A DNA stretch of 64,000 nucleotides from Bremia lactucae (Eukaryota > Oomycota > Peronosporomycetes > Peronosporales > Peronosporaceae), in contig NC_090625.1 in NCBI RefSeq assembly GCF_004359215.1, positions 2,222,177-2,286,176 of the forward strand. The letters are read 5' to 3'. Below, piece by piece: positions 1 to 10,486 of this stretch. A model generated the notes under the pieces. That model was given only the letters and a program-made list of their open reading frames with translations, was not told where the DNA came from and searched no databases. How positions within the stretch are numbered: position 1 is the stretch's first letter; every line of letters starts with the position of its first letter. The position numbers and the translations under genes were made by a program.

Positions 1-136
1 CTATACCTATTTATGGATAAGAATTCAGGATTTTACTATATAAAGTAATATCCTCCAAATATTATCTACCTTTTAGATAATATATTAATTAACAACCTTT
101 AAGTGTTAATTTCATGTAACGATACACCCCGTTACA
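1..136 (+). repeat. 3' end of a Gypsy-type LTR, cut by window edge
   Basis: This stretch is roughly 90% identical by eye to 58842-58975, and both copies stop at the same terminal CACCCCGTTACA before unrelated DNA. A TGTAACG...CGTTACA terminus is typical of oomycete Gypsy LTRs. The window opens inside the LTR. No primer-binding site follows, so it is a solo LTR or the 3' LTR of an element lying to the left. Confidence 0.6.
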
Positions 137-1080
137 TTAGAGCTTGCACTTTCCAACATGTGCCCTCACAGCTTATTTAACGATAATTTAGACGATGCAT
201 ATCTTTATTGCTTGGTGGAGCTCTCAACAAATCACGTTTTTCTTAAGAGTATGTTGATTTGCCATCTTGCTCGTTTCGTTCGATGCTAAAAAAGCAAAGC
301 TGCACCGTAATGTAATCGAGATTAGATAAATTGTCTAGTATTCGTTCGGAGGACTACCTGGAGCTGGCAGATTCGGTATCGTGTTATTTTTTGCAATCCC
401 CTACGAGCGTAAATACCATTGAATAATAAGCTTAATCAAAGTGAAACGACAGCGGCATATATACTTCGCAAGGCAATGTTGTGCGCTCATTGAAGGTTTA
501 AACGAATGCACACAAGCTCTATGAGCGCTGTATCTATGACACAACCCTGCTTTGCATCGCAGACGTGTACACCAGTGACGATTTTTACAAGTATGCAGTT
601 AATGTCTAACTGAACATATTTTCCTTTAGCCTCCTAGTAACTTTATAACTCCTCAGCTGGTTGGACCGACAAGCATTCCGAGAGTTCAGCACTCGTTGTC
701 TCGTCTTGGTGTAGGCGGACATAATCATTTTATATAGATTTATGAGGGAAGAAGATAATGAGGCACTGTGGTCGACAACCTTCTTCAACATTTTGTCCTG
801 TCCCGCAATTTACGACATAAAAATGAAGTTGATGTAAGAATGGACGAATTGCCTCGTCTCTTCGGTGATGCTTGAAGTAGCCGCTTGGCCAGAAAAATTT
901 CTACAATCCACGTGGTGGCAAGAAAAAAATGGGCTATTTCTGTGCTTGCAAGGGCCGTTTCAATTCTGCTGGTTCAACTTAGTAGTTCAATTGCGTTCGG
1001 GTTCGGGGAATGCTGCGATTGGGTCTTGTCGTCTGGCTGGCCTTTTTAACCCATTGATCTGTGGGCAATGCGGTGCACGC
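137..1080. other. Intergenic, nothing recognised
   Basis: Short open frames occur on both strands (for example 865-1158 + and 606-791 -), but none has recognisable domains. I see no transposon signature, tRNA or strong repeat here. It is probably spacer plus the upstream region of the ORF at 1159. Confidence 0.4.
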
Positions 1081-1087
1081 TTCTTAA

Positions 1088-1107
1088 ACGTTCATTTTCG
1101 TTTTTTC
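1088..1107 (+). promoter_or_regulatory. Candidate oomycete initiator element
   Basis: TTCATTTT at 1091-1098 fits the YTCAYTYY initiator used by oomycete RNA polymerase II promoters and is followed by a T-rich stretch resembling the flanking promoter region. It lies about 60 bases before the ATG at 1159, a normal leader length in these organisms. The motif is short and chance matches are common. Confidence 0.35.
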
Positions 1108-1158
1108 TCAGGTTGCAAGTTTGCACGAAAAATCAAAATTGCGCGCAATTGGGTGTGA

Positions 1159-1758
1159 ATGATGAAACGATCTCGTGCGTGCAACGACCTTGTGGCACTG
1201 GCCACGGAAGCCTCGGCGCACCGAATTAGTACCGAAAGCTCTTTACGATGCGCCGTGGACGACTGGACGCCTTTTGTAGAAGGCATGCACCACCGGTGTA
1301 AGCGCTCGCGAGCGGCGGTGATTTCTGGTGACGAAGACAGCAATGAGCCGGCATTGCACGAACAGCACCGTTTACAATGTATGGTGACGATCAATGATGT
1401 TGATCTTGGCAGCGCGGACGCGAAATTACGTTCGTCTTCGGTGACGTGCTTAATCGACAGCTTGCCACTGCACCGCACCTTGCGCGAAAACATGCTTTCG
1501 AGGAAAAAAAAACAACGGCTTGAAGAAGGCATACGATGCTGGAGTGATTTGGCCGTCACTGACAGTATGGCAATTGATCAAACAACGCTACGGGCAAAGC
1601 CGCATCTCACGTCGATGGCAGGGACACCCGAGTCGCGCATCTTGCGTGGTCTGCGCCTCCATCGTGAATCCCGGTGCATCAATCAGCGAAACAAGCGCCA
1701 AGTTCAGCCATTCGACATGACATCGTTTATAATGCTTTCCATCTCTTCCAAACCGTGA
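1159..1758 (+). CDS. Unknown 199-residue basic protein
   Basis: I do not recognise this protein. It is a single uninterrupted frame starting at the second of two tandem ORFs, with a candidate initiator 60 bases upstream and AATAAA 10 bases after the stop (1768-1773), so it has the outline of a complete intronless gene. Visible features are three basic clusters, KRSR (residues 3-6), RCKRSR (46-51) and SRKKKQR (114-120), which could act as nuclear localisation signals. There is no signal peptide and no membrane segment. A run of nine A at 1503-1511 lies in codons 115-118. After it a second frame (about 1513-1720) is also open, so an indel in this homopolymer would change the last third of the protein. 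Confidence 0.5.
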   Translation: MMKRSRACNDLVALATEASAHRISTESSLRCAVDDWTPFVEGMHHRCKRSRAAVISGDEDSNEPALHEQHRLQCMVTINDVDLGSADAKLRSSSVTCLIDSLPLHRTLRENMLSRKKKQRLEEGIRCWSDLAVTDSMAIDQTTLRAKPHLTSMAGTPESRILRGLRLHRESRCINQRNKRQVQPFDMTSFIMLSISSKP

Positions 1759-3127
1759 TGGAAGGTCAATAAATAAAAACGCAGCGACTAGAATCACCCT
1801 AGCAAAGGAGACATTCAACAGGCTTGACGGAGTAGGCCAGATGAGGTGGTCATTCGTGGCCAATACTGCTTTCACTCTTAATGAGAAGGTGGAAGGCTCC
1901 CCAACTTCAGCGTATTGATTATTTCTCACCAAATCTTCGCCGCCAATCTCGACACTATTTATTGGAATTCAGTCCTACTATTGTAATTCACGAACATAGA
2001 AATTTGTTGTGGCATCTAATCATGTAGCAGATCAGCTGCATCTCTTCAATAAAACTTAACTTATTTACACAAAAAGGGTTCGCACCCAGCTTCACCAAAA
2101 TTTAGGTGCTCGAGCTAATCTATGTTCTTGTACAGGATATCATGCACAATATAAAACGTCGATCGTCATATCAGGAAATTAAAAAACTCACCAATTTCAA
2201 GCATGTGATGCAGAATCTGACGGTGTTATGCAAGAACAATGAGCAAAATTGCTATAACTTTTTGTTCGAAAAAATGTTTTTGTATAGGAATTGTATCCAA
2301 GCGACATTTATTATTACTTATTTCAATACGATAATTTTCCTGGACTTGAAGATAAACAACTAAAGACCATGCTGTGCGTAACTTCAAGCTAAATGCTTGC
2401 CCAATCTGTTCAACGATTTTGTCTTTACAGTCCTTCTGTAATCGTTGCAGCTAGTTTAAGCCACCAATTGTTCTCTGTTTACGCTTCTAACATAGGGTAC
2501 GACGCACTGTATATACTTTTACAAATTGAATCATGAATTGTAACAGGATCGAAAGGTACTGTGATTTTAATGAAAACGCAACATCTGCTCGAACCGACCA
2601 CCAACATGTCATAGACTACTTTGCCGTCCCAATCACCGTAATTTCAAGCGCTACCACTGGCTCAATCAATGCACGCTTAGTTTTTCAAAGTCGAAGCTTC
2701 GTGAACGTGGTCCTCGTTTAGTAGCGCAATATTTGCATCAAACGTTTTCCAGTTTGCAAGCTACATCCTCACCCCAGCATAAATGCACAGAAGCACAGAA
2801 ATCTACTCATGTACTTACGAAGAATATATGCTGAGCCCGTCCACCACCAAATTCAGTTTGTCCGAAGCCCCAGGATGGCGTCTTTTCTCACAGATTGAAA
2901 AAAAAAATTAATGATTTGCATGATCCATCTGTGGCATTTAGGGGGTAGTGACCACTTCTACACCTTCAAATTTAAATTCGATATACAGTCCATCACCTCA
3001 TTAGACAATATTCGCCTGTCCACATAACAAAACACAGCTAACGATCTCAGAAAAACTTTTGACTTGGAAACAAACGAAAACTAATTTTCGTTTGATAAAG
3101 TGTAAGCGTATAAATCAAACAGAGTTG
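1759..3127. other. Intergenic, no gene recognised
   Basis: AT-rich spacer between the unknown ORF and the 3' end of the ankyrin gene. It contains the AATAAA at 1768. Small open frames at 2106-2363 and 2533-2721 show no family resemblance and have A/T-biased composition. No transposon or RNA gene was seen. Confidence 0.4.
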
Positions 3128-3775
3128 TTAGCCAAGCAGACATACAATGTCCTCATATTTGTTGCGAGCCGCAACCTGCGCAGCCGTGAGTCCTTCTTCG
3201 TTCTCCATTGCCAGCAAACCCTCATCAGCTTCACGTTGCGAGCAATGCTTCAAAAGCAGCTCAACGGCCTCGATGCGTCCTCGACCAGCCGCAATATGAA
3301 GCGCTGTCTCATGCTTCTTCGTTAGCTGCGAAGCGATACTCTTATTTGCGTCCAGCAGCAAAGCCAGCGAGTCCACATTGCCGCTATAAGCTGCACCGTG
3401 GATTGGCGCCCATCCGCGGTAGTCCTGGGCCAGCAAATTTGCGTTGTGCGCCAGCAGCTCGCGCACTGTCGCCTCGGAGCTTGCCAACACGGCAAAGTGA
3501 AGCGGCCGCCGCTTAAACATGCGCTTTTCGACGGCGTTAACGTCCACGCTATATTGTAGTAGCAGGCGCACCGCAGCCGCCTCCCCGCGGTCACAGGCCC
3601 AGTGCAGCGGCGTAAGCCCGTACTTGTCGAGTGTCATGCCCTGCGAGGCATCAATATGCAATATTTCGCGCAAATCGCTGACTCGACCATCCCTGGCCGC
3701 TGAGTGAACAGGGGTGGTGTCCAACTCTTCGTGCAACTCGTCTACGCCCACCTGAGGCGAATGGTATTGTGTCAT
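3128..3775 (-). CDS. Ankyrin-repeat protein, 215 residues
   Basis: Intact intronless gene read right to left. Ankyrin repeats can be followed almost end to end: about residues 20-50 (TPVHSAARDG), 51-84 (GLTPLHWACDRGE), 88-118 (RRPLHFAVLAS), 119-150 (GWAPIHGAAYSGN), 153-184 (ETALHIAAGRGR) and a last half repeat 190-215 (GLTAAQVAARNKYEDIV). The TPLH turns and the following helix signatures are conserved. There is no signal peptide, membrane helix or extra catalytic domain, so it is probably a soluble protein-binding adaptor whose partner cannot be inferred. The ATG at 3775 is the first in frame. A GCTCTTTTTCACC motif about 50-60 bases upstream (3822-3838 on this strand) loosely resembles the oomycete initiator. 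Confidence 0.85.
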   Translation of the reverse strand: MTQYHSPQVGVDELHEELDTTPVHSAARDGRVSDLREILHIDASQGMTLDKYGLTPLHWACDRGEAAAVRLLLQYSVDVNAVEKRMFKRRPLHFAVLASSEATVRELLAHNANLLAQDYRGWAPIHGAAYSGNVDSLALLLDANKSIASQLTKKHETALHIAAGRGRIEAVELLLKHCSQREADEGLLAMENEEGLTAAQVAARNKYEDIVCLLG

Positions 3776-3895
3776 AGCTATTAAGCGATATGACAGGCAA
3801 TTGATCGGCGAAATAAGTAGGTAGGGTGAAAAAGAGCTATTAAACGAAACTATTTTTTTAAAACAACAATAAAAATACTAATTGAAAATTTAAAA

Positions 3896-3990
3896 TATAT
3901 ACCAAAATAATCAAAAATAAAAAATATACCAAATAATCAAAAAAATAAAAATTATACCAGAATAATTAATAAATAAAAAAATATAATATA
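3896..3990. repeat. AT-rich imperfect tandem repeat, 27-28 bp x3
   Basis: The hexamer TATACC recurs at 3898, 3925 and 3953, each time followed by A-rich AATAATCAAAAATAAA-like sequence. It lies upstream of the ankyrin gene. It is probably slippage-generated low-complexity DNA. Confidence 0.6.
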
Positions 3991-4205
3991 CGTACGAGCA
4001 TATTAAGCTTGGAATCATATAAAGATATGATTGAAGGCGTTGTTATTTAGCTTCACTATAGAACGAAGGAAACTAAAAACTTGTATTAAATCATTCGCAT
4101 TAATTTTAATATATATTCTGTATTTATGGCGTGAAAAACCCAGTTTTGGATGAATAAAAACTCTAATTATCATGCACTATATACTAGAGATAACGAAGCA
4201 AACAA

Positions 4206-4530
4206 TCATGCGTCCTTGCTCGGGCAGGTCCTACGATTATGACCAAATTGGTGGCACATTACGCACTTTCTGGTATGGCGCTTCTCAATTCTTTCAGTTG
4301 CTTGTTGTGATGGGATCCGCTTCTTCTTTGGGCACCCTCTTTTTAAATAGATGGAGCGTTGCACACACCTCTTGCAAGGACACCTTTAAGCACTATTGGC
4401 AATATTTTGTCTTCGAATCTTTCAAGATAGGCGGTGCATATGCGATGCAGAACTCATGCGTCTCGCACGCTGGTTGTTGCCATCGCCCTTTGAGAAAGAA
4501 GCCTGCTGTGCCTTTTTGTACACCAAATGT
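4206..4530 (-). pseudogene. Mutator-like (MULE) transposase C-terminal relic
   Basis: Reading the minus strand, the last codons before a TGA at 4206-4208 give a CCHC zinc knuckle, CVMCHQFGHNRRTC, preceded by GCPKKKRIPS. A basic PKKKR segment followed by a knuckle ending GHNRRTC is characteristic of the tail of MuDR/MULE transposases. In another frame just upstream, a WQQPACETHEFC segment resembles the C-x-H end of a SWIM zinc finger, the domain that precedes this tail in the family. Several frame changes separate the pieces, so it is not functional. The transposase core was not found to the right, where a Gypsy relic begins. Confidence 0.55.
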
Positions 4531-4576
4531 ACTTAATGGGGACTGTGAAACACTAGGGCAACTTTAGCCCGTTACA

Positions 4577-4677
4577 CGTGTGGTCACTTCGGAGATGTTC
4601 GATCGAACATTTGCACTTCAATTTTGTGATAAAAATTGAATGATGTTCGTGTGGTCACTTCGAAGATGTTCAATCGC
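4577..4677 (+). repeat. Direct repeat, 29 bp, 72 bp apart
   Basis: CGTGTGGTCACTTCG is followed by AGATGTTC-ATCG at 4577-4605 and again at 4649-4677, with about 27 of 29 bases identical. The first copy starts immediately after the LTR-like end at 4575 and contains TGGTCACTTCGG, a possible tRNA primer-binding site. That assignment is a guess. Confidence 0.5.
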
Positions 4678-4799
4678 GTTGCAGTCATGCCCTACTAGCT
4701 CTGAGGCACTCCAAGCACTTACCCGACTTGGTCACATGTTTCCACGAATCCTGGAAATAATCAATGCCCACTCGGTACATACCAGTACCTGATACTGAG

Positions 4800-5330
4800 C
4801 CTCGGGCTCGCCCTCTTGTTTTTAGTGCCAAGACATTTGAAGGCAAGGAATGAAAAAATATTTTTCTTTACTCAAAGAGAAGAATGGCCATAAGCTCGGC
4901 TATGAACTAATCGGAGCAGCTGCGAGTTGGATACGTTATCTTAACTCGGTGGTATAGACAGAGAGTGTGTAGCACGTATGTAGACATTGCTTTTTCACGT
5001 GGGAAAAGCTAAAACAGCTCTTTTCTCCCTGCATAGTCAGGCAAACCGCGTGCGCTCACGGTTCTATCTATTTGTCAAGGTATAAGATAGAAAACACCTA
5101 GCGGACTATTACTTAGATTCGGAAACTTTATGATTGATGCTGTGCTGCTTCACCCATTACCAGACAGGCGGTTCTAGAAGCCATTTTCATAGAAGGTCTC
5201 CGTACGGAAGTGGCCAGAACGATTTTTTTCGTTTCCACGCAACGTTTCAAGTGGCTATGCATATTGCGTTGAGTGCTGAGTTCAACTTTAAAGGCATTGG
5301 TTGCCTAAGAACCAAGAACCAATAGACCTT
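4800..5330 (+). pseudogene. Gypsy gag fragments
   Basis: Around 4798-4853 the plus strand reads [18 protein letters not shown], closely matching PMARPLTVNVKTFEGK in the gag relic at 47447-48516 (-). At about 5165-5220 it reads RQAVLEAIFIEGLRTEVA, and at 5233-5295 HATFQVAMHIALSAEFNFK, matching the capsid C-terminal part of the same relic. The matches fall in different frames with stops between them, so the gene is dead. The protein would form the capsid of a virus-like particle. Confidence 0.6.
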
Positions 5331-5639
5331 GGCCTCGCTGAGAAAAGAAAAACAGAGCCCACCCTATTGGACAGAAACGTAAACATCCGTTAATGTTTGC
5401 AAGTGCGGAAGCACGAGGCTGCGCCGTGTCCATTGTGCAACCTGCGCAAGGCTCGAAAAAGTATTAGCCCCACGTTAAACCAGAAATCTAGTGCGGTGCG
5501 GGAGGACGCTGACTCTCGGTGGACGCGAGTCGCCCAACTGGGAAAGAACTTGGCTCTGTTAAATGTTTAGGAGGTGGAATAATTAGGGCTTAGGCTCAAT
5601 GAGCTTTATGCCTAAATGGCACGGATCCTTGATACAAGC

Positions 5640-6240
5640 CAGGCTTGATAGTCGCAGATGCGATTGTGAAGGGTTTCGATAAGCCATGGTCGATTCTATC
5701 GACTTCGGAGCGTCTTGCAATAGTGCCCGACGTCATTGTCTTGAAGGGATCAGCGATTTTCTTAGGCGCTTATAACGTATGCGGATAATTCGATCGGTGT
5801 TCACTAAGCGACCATGACTCTTGTCACTGTACTTAAACTCCCGGTAAACTTAGGCGTAAAGTTTTTGGACTTTATACGCATTGAACGCTGTCTTGTCCTT
5901 GATTTGGAGATCTCATTTTTTGTAACATGTTTGAAGTAAATCCTATTAAAAATAAAACCTATGTGACTTATAGAACTATAAGCTAATAGTTTTTTTATTT
6001 TTTGTTGTTGTAAAGATGGTTGGTCTGGCTCGAACGACATGAGCCAGGGTTTGATTATAGGTCTAAGACCTTAGGCACCACGCGCAGTGTTCTTAGCGAA
6101 TTATGAGCCCATATCTGCTAGGCAACAAACGCGTTATTGGCGCAAGCCACTGACAGAGCCTGTTGGTGTTCTGGACATTCGATAGTCTGTGTTATTTAAC
6201 TCCAATGTCAACGACATAAGTCTCGTGCGTAGATCGCTGA
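5640..6240 (+). pseudogene. Gypsy retropepsin and linker, interrupted
   Basis: IVADAIVKGFDKPWSIL (about 5650-5700) precedes the position of the aspartic protease active site. Next come TVLKLPVNLGVKFLDF (5830-5875) and ERCLVLDLE (ending 5909). The conserved continuation WLERHEP resumes only at 6026, after about 116 AT-rich bases, where roughly 30 coding bases are expected. From 6110 a segment reading RYWRKPLTEPVGVLDI matches the usual protease-RT linker. The D-S/T-G active-site triplet itself falls in a damaged frame. Confidence 0.55.
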
Positions 6241-6249
6241 CTGTTAGTG

Positions 6250-6640
6250 AAACGGCACGTGCTACATAAAGTGACGCTCGTTGTGATAACGAATCACTGA
6301 ATGCTGAAAGCACTGTTGGCATTGAGCCGAGTCATTTCGGATGAATTATATCTGATGCACGTGGAGTGGCACACATAAATCCACCGAGCTAGGTCAGCCG
6401 AGATGGCACCACACTGAATGATAATAACGACATTGTTGACGAGATGCCAACATAAGCAAGGCTACGCCCAATTAATGCACGTGGAGTGACACAAAAACGT
6501 TTAGTGAGTGAAGCCGTTGCGTTATCGCTTCACTAAATGTTGCTAATGACATTGTTGGCGATAAGTAAAGGCATTTCGGGCTATGCTATTTAAACGCACG
6601 TGGAGTGACACGTAAATGGTTACTGAATGATGAGCTCGGG
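6250..6640 (+). repeat. Degenerate ~120-bp tandem repeat with CACGTG
   Basis: GCACGTG followed by GAGTG-CAC or a variant recurs at 6254, 6357, 6477 and 6596, giving spacings of 103, 120 and 119. Blocks resembling GACATTGTTGGCGA and GGCATTTCGGG also recur in step. Translated in the element's direction, the units give ARGV-like peptides, so these were probably in-frame repeats of about 40 residues in the protease-RT linker. Confidence 0.6.
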
Positions 6641-7039
6641 TGTTCAAATTAACTCGAAATTATCATCCAGAACACACGTTTTGCGCAATGAGTTTCTGTC
6701 GCATCATCCTTCGCAGAGGATGGCCCGTTGTCTTTTATCCTTTTGCAGTTTTGACTTCGAGGTAAAGTATAATTCGTAAAAGCAAAACGCTTTAGCCGAT
6801 GCGTTGCCACGCACACCTGATTATGAGCTTGCTCATATACGAATCTGTCGTTGCTAGAACTGAAGCAACCCGTGTGGCTTTTGTAGAATAGGAACAGAGC
6901 GCAGCTTGCGACAAGCTCTTGGATGCAAAGAGTTTACAAACTCGTACATTAATTTCTGGGCACGACTGCGTGCAAATACATAAATACTCTATCAATAATT
7001 GCTATTCGTGCAATTGCCCAAACGCGGCGAATCCTTTGC
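6641..7039. other. Unassigned sequence between two Gypsy relics
   Basis: No domain or repeat could be recognised on either strand. By position it may be the 3' untranslated region or LTR of the minus-strand Gypsy element to the right, or the rest of the plus-strand one. Without a matching LTR copy this cannot be decided. Confidence 0.3.
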
Positions 7040-7049
7040 CCATCGAGGT

Positions 7050-9000
7050 TCCTCACGATATTTTTCTAAAGTATGAGACCCTCTGTGAAACACATCATAC
7101 TGGATACTCTCGCCAACGAACGAGATAATCGTTCAAACCCCTTTCACCTCACGGTGGTTCGAGAAGCGTTCAACAAAAAAACGCTTTTCACCACTCGGAT
7201 CTGTCGATGGATGTGGAGGAGGAGGGAAAATCGGGTTCGGCGAACGAGGCGAATTCGAGTCAAGGGGATCACGTCCTCCATTGTTTATAAGAAAAAAAAT
7301 TCCGATAGATCCCGTCGTCGCGAGTTAGCGGTGATGGTCGATAATATTTCTCGTGACCAGTTAAAAAAAATGTGCGCAGGTTGCGACTGATCAACTGGCG
7401 AACAAACTGACACATCAGTCTCTTTCAAACGAGCTGGTGATAGCTCGTTAAAATATTTCATCCTTTAAGGATGTAGTACAACGCTTGGTTCTCACAAACT
7501 AGGCAGACGCCTTAGACCATTCCAGTTTGATTAGGAACCAGAAGAAGCCCCGTACTGGTAGTACAAGCGGAGACGTCCAACGTAAGACGTAGGATGCGTT
7601 CACATCCTATGAGGCAGCTCGATCGTGTACGCGCTGCCTTGGCGGTGCAGTAAACGGAACGGGCCGATAAACCTGGGCAGTTATTCATTACTGTCAACAT
7701 TGGTCACTACATGTTTTGGTACACTTACAGTAGAAAGTAGGACTAGATCATTAACTTCAAATGAAAGATCGTTTGCCCATTCATTTTTGTCATAGTTAAG
7801 TTTCCACCGGTCCACCGCATCAGCAATGGAATCCTGTACGAAACGGACCACTGCTTCTCTAGCCAGCAGGAATCCTACTGCTGACTCAGTTGTGCTTTTG
7901 TCTTCAGTTCGACCGGTACGCACTGCAGAGATGTCATTCTTCTCAATAGTGAGAGCATTATTGTTCTTACCAGTATTATTCTTTTCGATGCTGAGTATTT
8001 TAGCATCGTTTTCAAAGTCAGTAATAACGTTATCGCTATTACTAAGTTTGTCCACTTCAATGTTAATCAAATCAACGTTGGTATTCTTCGCATTGACCTT
8101 AGCTAATGCGTGTTGAGCAAGAGCTAGGAGGTTCTACGCTCGAGCGATTCCCTCCCCCTTTAATAAGAGTCACTCTCAAACAAAATGGATATACATAGCA
8201 TGCATCGAGTTGTTGACGGCAAGTTCTACCATCGGCAAGAGCTCGCTCTAACTCTTAAAAGAGTGGACGTACCCCCAAAGTATCTCTTCGAGAATACGGT
8301 ATACCTGCTCCGTCTGACCATCTGTTTCAGGATGATCAGATGTTGCGATTTTCAACTGTGTTCCAAGTGATTTCAACGCAGTTTGCCGAAATTCCGCCGT
8401 GAATCTAGGGTCTCGATCTGAGACCAGTTCACGGGGTAACTCATGGAGTAGAAATATCGTGTCAACAAAGAAACGAGCACAGCCTTTGGCTGTGGTCGAC
8501 TCCGGGGCGGCAGCAAGATGTACCATTTTGCTGAAACGATCAACAATAACAAATATAGTATTAACTTATGTTCGTCTTCGAAAAAATATGAAGACGAAGT
8601 CCATCAGAATGTTTTCACTCAGCCCGGACAGGCAGAGGTTGTAACAGAACACAGGATGAAGCACTGGGCTTCACCCGTTGACAAGCTTCGCAAGCACGTA
8701 TGTATTTGCGGACGAACTCATACTGGCGTGGCCAGTAGAAGTCGCGACATATAGTGTGATAGGTCATCGTGGCACTCATACCTGATGCGTGAACGCAATT
8801 CATTATGGTGGAGATGACCACACAAGGTGTATCGCCAGCAATGGCTTTGAAATATAGTTGCCCATTGCGTGTTGTGTATCGATCTGTCGAGGATATATAT
8901 AATTTCGACAACCCTGTTAAGGATTATTGGGATGGATTTCTAAGGTATTCCATCAACCCTTTAATACTTCTCTTCTTGATAAGTTTTACTAACGTCGTCG
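7050..9000 (-). pseudogene. Gypsy integrase with chromodomain
   Basis: The zinc-binding part (ORF 8911-8615) has the tail of an H2C2 finger, CEACQRVK. The catalytic core (8526-8248) retains ELVSDRDPRF (second D) and TSDHPETDGQTEQV (catalytic E region). The C-terminal part (8070-7500) ends with RFIGPFRLL and HPTFYVGRLRLYY, the conserved domain preceding a chromodomain. At about 7190-7095 fragments GEKRFFVER and DYLVRWREYP fit a chromodomain, which in this family directs insertion towards modified histones. Frames change at least four times and stops are present, so it is not active. Confidence 0.75.
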
Positions 9001-10253
9001 AGTAATGATAACGACGGAACACCTATTGTTGCAACAGTGGCCTTATACTCATTGTTGACTTGCGCAGCCGGCTTAAAGCCAGACCGGCGCGAATGCCATC
9101 AGCGACGACGTTAAGTCGTCCTGGTTTATACTCCACGGAGAAGTTATACTCTGCGAAAAAGACAATCATCTCGCCATTTTTCGCGAGGGTGTGGACTGTT
9201 TACGGCCGTGCGTAAAGACGCATGGTCCATTTATACAATGAACGGTATTTCTCCCAAGAGATAGATCCTAAACTTAGCCAGTGCGTATTTCATGCCAGGG
9301 AATTCCTTGTCATGCACTGCATAGTTGCGTATAGCTGGTTGAAGCTGATGCGATTGACAACAGACGACGTGCTCTGCGCCGTCTGTATCATATTGTATGA
9401 ACGCACAGCCGATTGCAAAATCGCTGGCGTCACAGACCACATGAAAAGGTCGGTCTTGGTCCGCAGTCGCCAGAAATTGGCGATTGAATCAAGCTTTGCT
9501 TGATACCTTTGATGAAACGCTGACAATCAGCGTTCCATGACCACTTTACAAGTTTCTTTAACAAAGAAGAGAGATGTACTGTCATTTCGCCACAATTGCA
9601 TGAGTACTTGTGCAGGTACGCCGCTAAACCGAGGAGCTTTCTAAGTCCCTTTACATCGCCTGTCACAGGCCTATCGGTAATCGCCTTGATCTTTTCTGGA
9701 TCCGGGCGTACACTGTGTTTATCCACAATGCACCCAAGAGTGTTTTTTTGGTTTGCAGCGAATTCGGGTTAACAAGTGCGCACGCAAAGCCGGATTACCG
9801 CTTCCGTGACGACACTTGCATTACGGTACTTAGTCCGTAGGGTGAGGCCGCTTAGGCACCCACCAACTACCTCACTGCACGTGAGAGAAGACGGGCAAAT
9901 CGCTTCCTCACGGTACTCGAAAGTGTGCGCTTAAGTAGAGCGTGGCTGCTATAGTATACATTTCTTGTGATTTGCCAACAGCTTGTGCTTACGCATGAGT
10001 GTAAGAACCTTTCGGACGTGGGTACGATGTACTTCAACGTCCGACTTCCGTTCATGGTTCTGCTATGAACTATGACGTCACTCAGAATAGCTCGGTGCAA
10101 AATCTCGCACCGATCTCAACAGATTGGTTACACAGCTTTTAAATGTCGCACGGGCATTACTAAGTCCCTAAGTCATGACTAGCCACTTCCACAGCATACC
10201 GCTTAGGGTGCTTACTGCTGTGACCGGAATATCTTGTTCACGCGTAAGGATCT
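9001..10253 (-). pseudogene. Gypsy RT (3' part) and RNase H
   Basis: Immediately left of the Copia insertion the minus strand reads REQDIPVTAVSTLSGMLW, then GLSNARATFKSCV, the RT palm region ahead of the catalytic YxDD, which is damaged here. ORF 9726-9430 carries RPDPEKIKAITDRPV and LRKLLGLAAYLHKY, the RT thumb region. ORF 9440-9231 has VCDASDFAIGCAFIQYD, the start of the Gypsy RNase H, and KEFPGMKYALAKFR. Intervening stops and shifts make it a pseudogene. Confidence 0.7.
10249..10253. repeat. Target-site duplication GATCT, left
   Basis: GATCT directly abuts the left end of Copia element G and is repeated at 15282-15286 after its right end. Joining the flanks across one copy restores the Gypsy RT reading order. 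Confidence 0.85.
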
Positions 10254-10463
10254 TATAAATATTCCTGTGTAAGAAAACCAACCTCTTTGTTTGAGTGTAA
10301 ATTTGAAACTGCTACTGATTTCTTATATGTATTCCTATACCTCCCTACATTGTTACCCTTTAACCACAGCGCGGTCGTTTCACTGACGTCGTAGCCGCGA
10401 ACAGTCGCCCATCACCGAAATTCCTCCGCTGTCATGTAAGCCACATAAAAACCATTTTCCATT
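10254..10463 (-). repeat. 3' LTR of Copia G
   Basis: This matches 15072-15281 over its whole 210 bp with scattered substitutions. Shared blocks include CCAACCTCTTTGTTTGAG and CACAGCGCGGTCGTTTCA. The inner end reads TAATGG instead of TGTTGG, so it has been mutated. Confidence 0.85.
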
Positions 10464-10486
10464 ACTCCTTCTCGGCCGTGTTGTGA

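Larger units (their letters stand above)
4567..6640 (+). mobile_element. Decayed Gypsy element (gag, protease, linker)
   Basis: Plus-strand fragments in family order: an LTR-like end GCCCGTTACA at 4566-4575, gag pieces at about 4800-5330, a retropepsin region at about 5640-6090 and a repetitive linker to about 6640. No reverse transcriptase follows; after 6640 the sequence is unassigned and then belongs to an element on the other strand. It is a 5' fragment with many stops and indels. Confidence 0.6.

Noticed and set aside
865..1158. A 97-codon ORF just upstream of the unknown gene
   Set aside because: No recognisable domain, an unlikely Trp/Phe/Cys-rich composition, and the candidate initiator lies inside it.
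2079..2098. A T-arm-like GGGTTCGCACCC as part of a tRNA
   Set aside because: No acceptor, D or anticodon arm can be built around it.
7073..7390. A 105-codon plus-strand ORF
   Set aside because: It is antisense to the Gypsy chromodomain region, which is recognisable on the minus strand.
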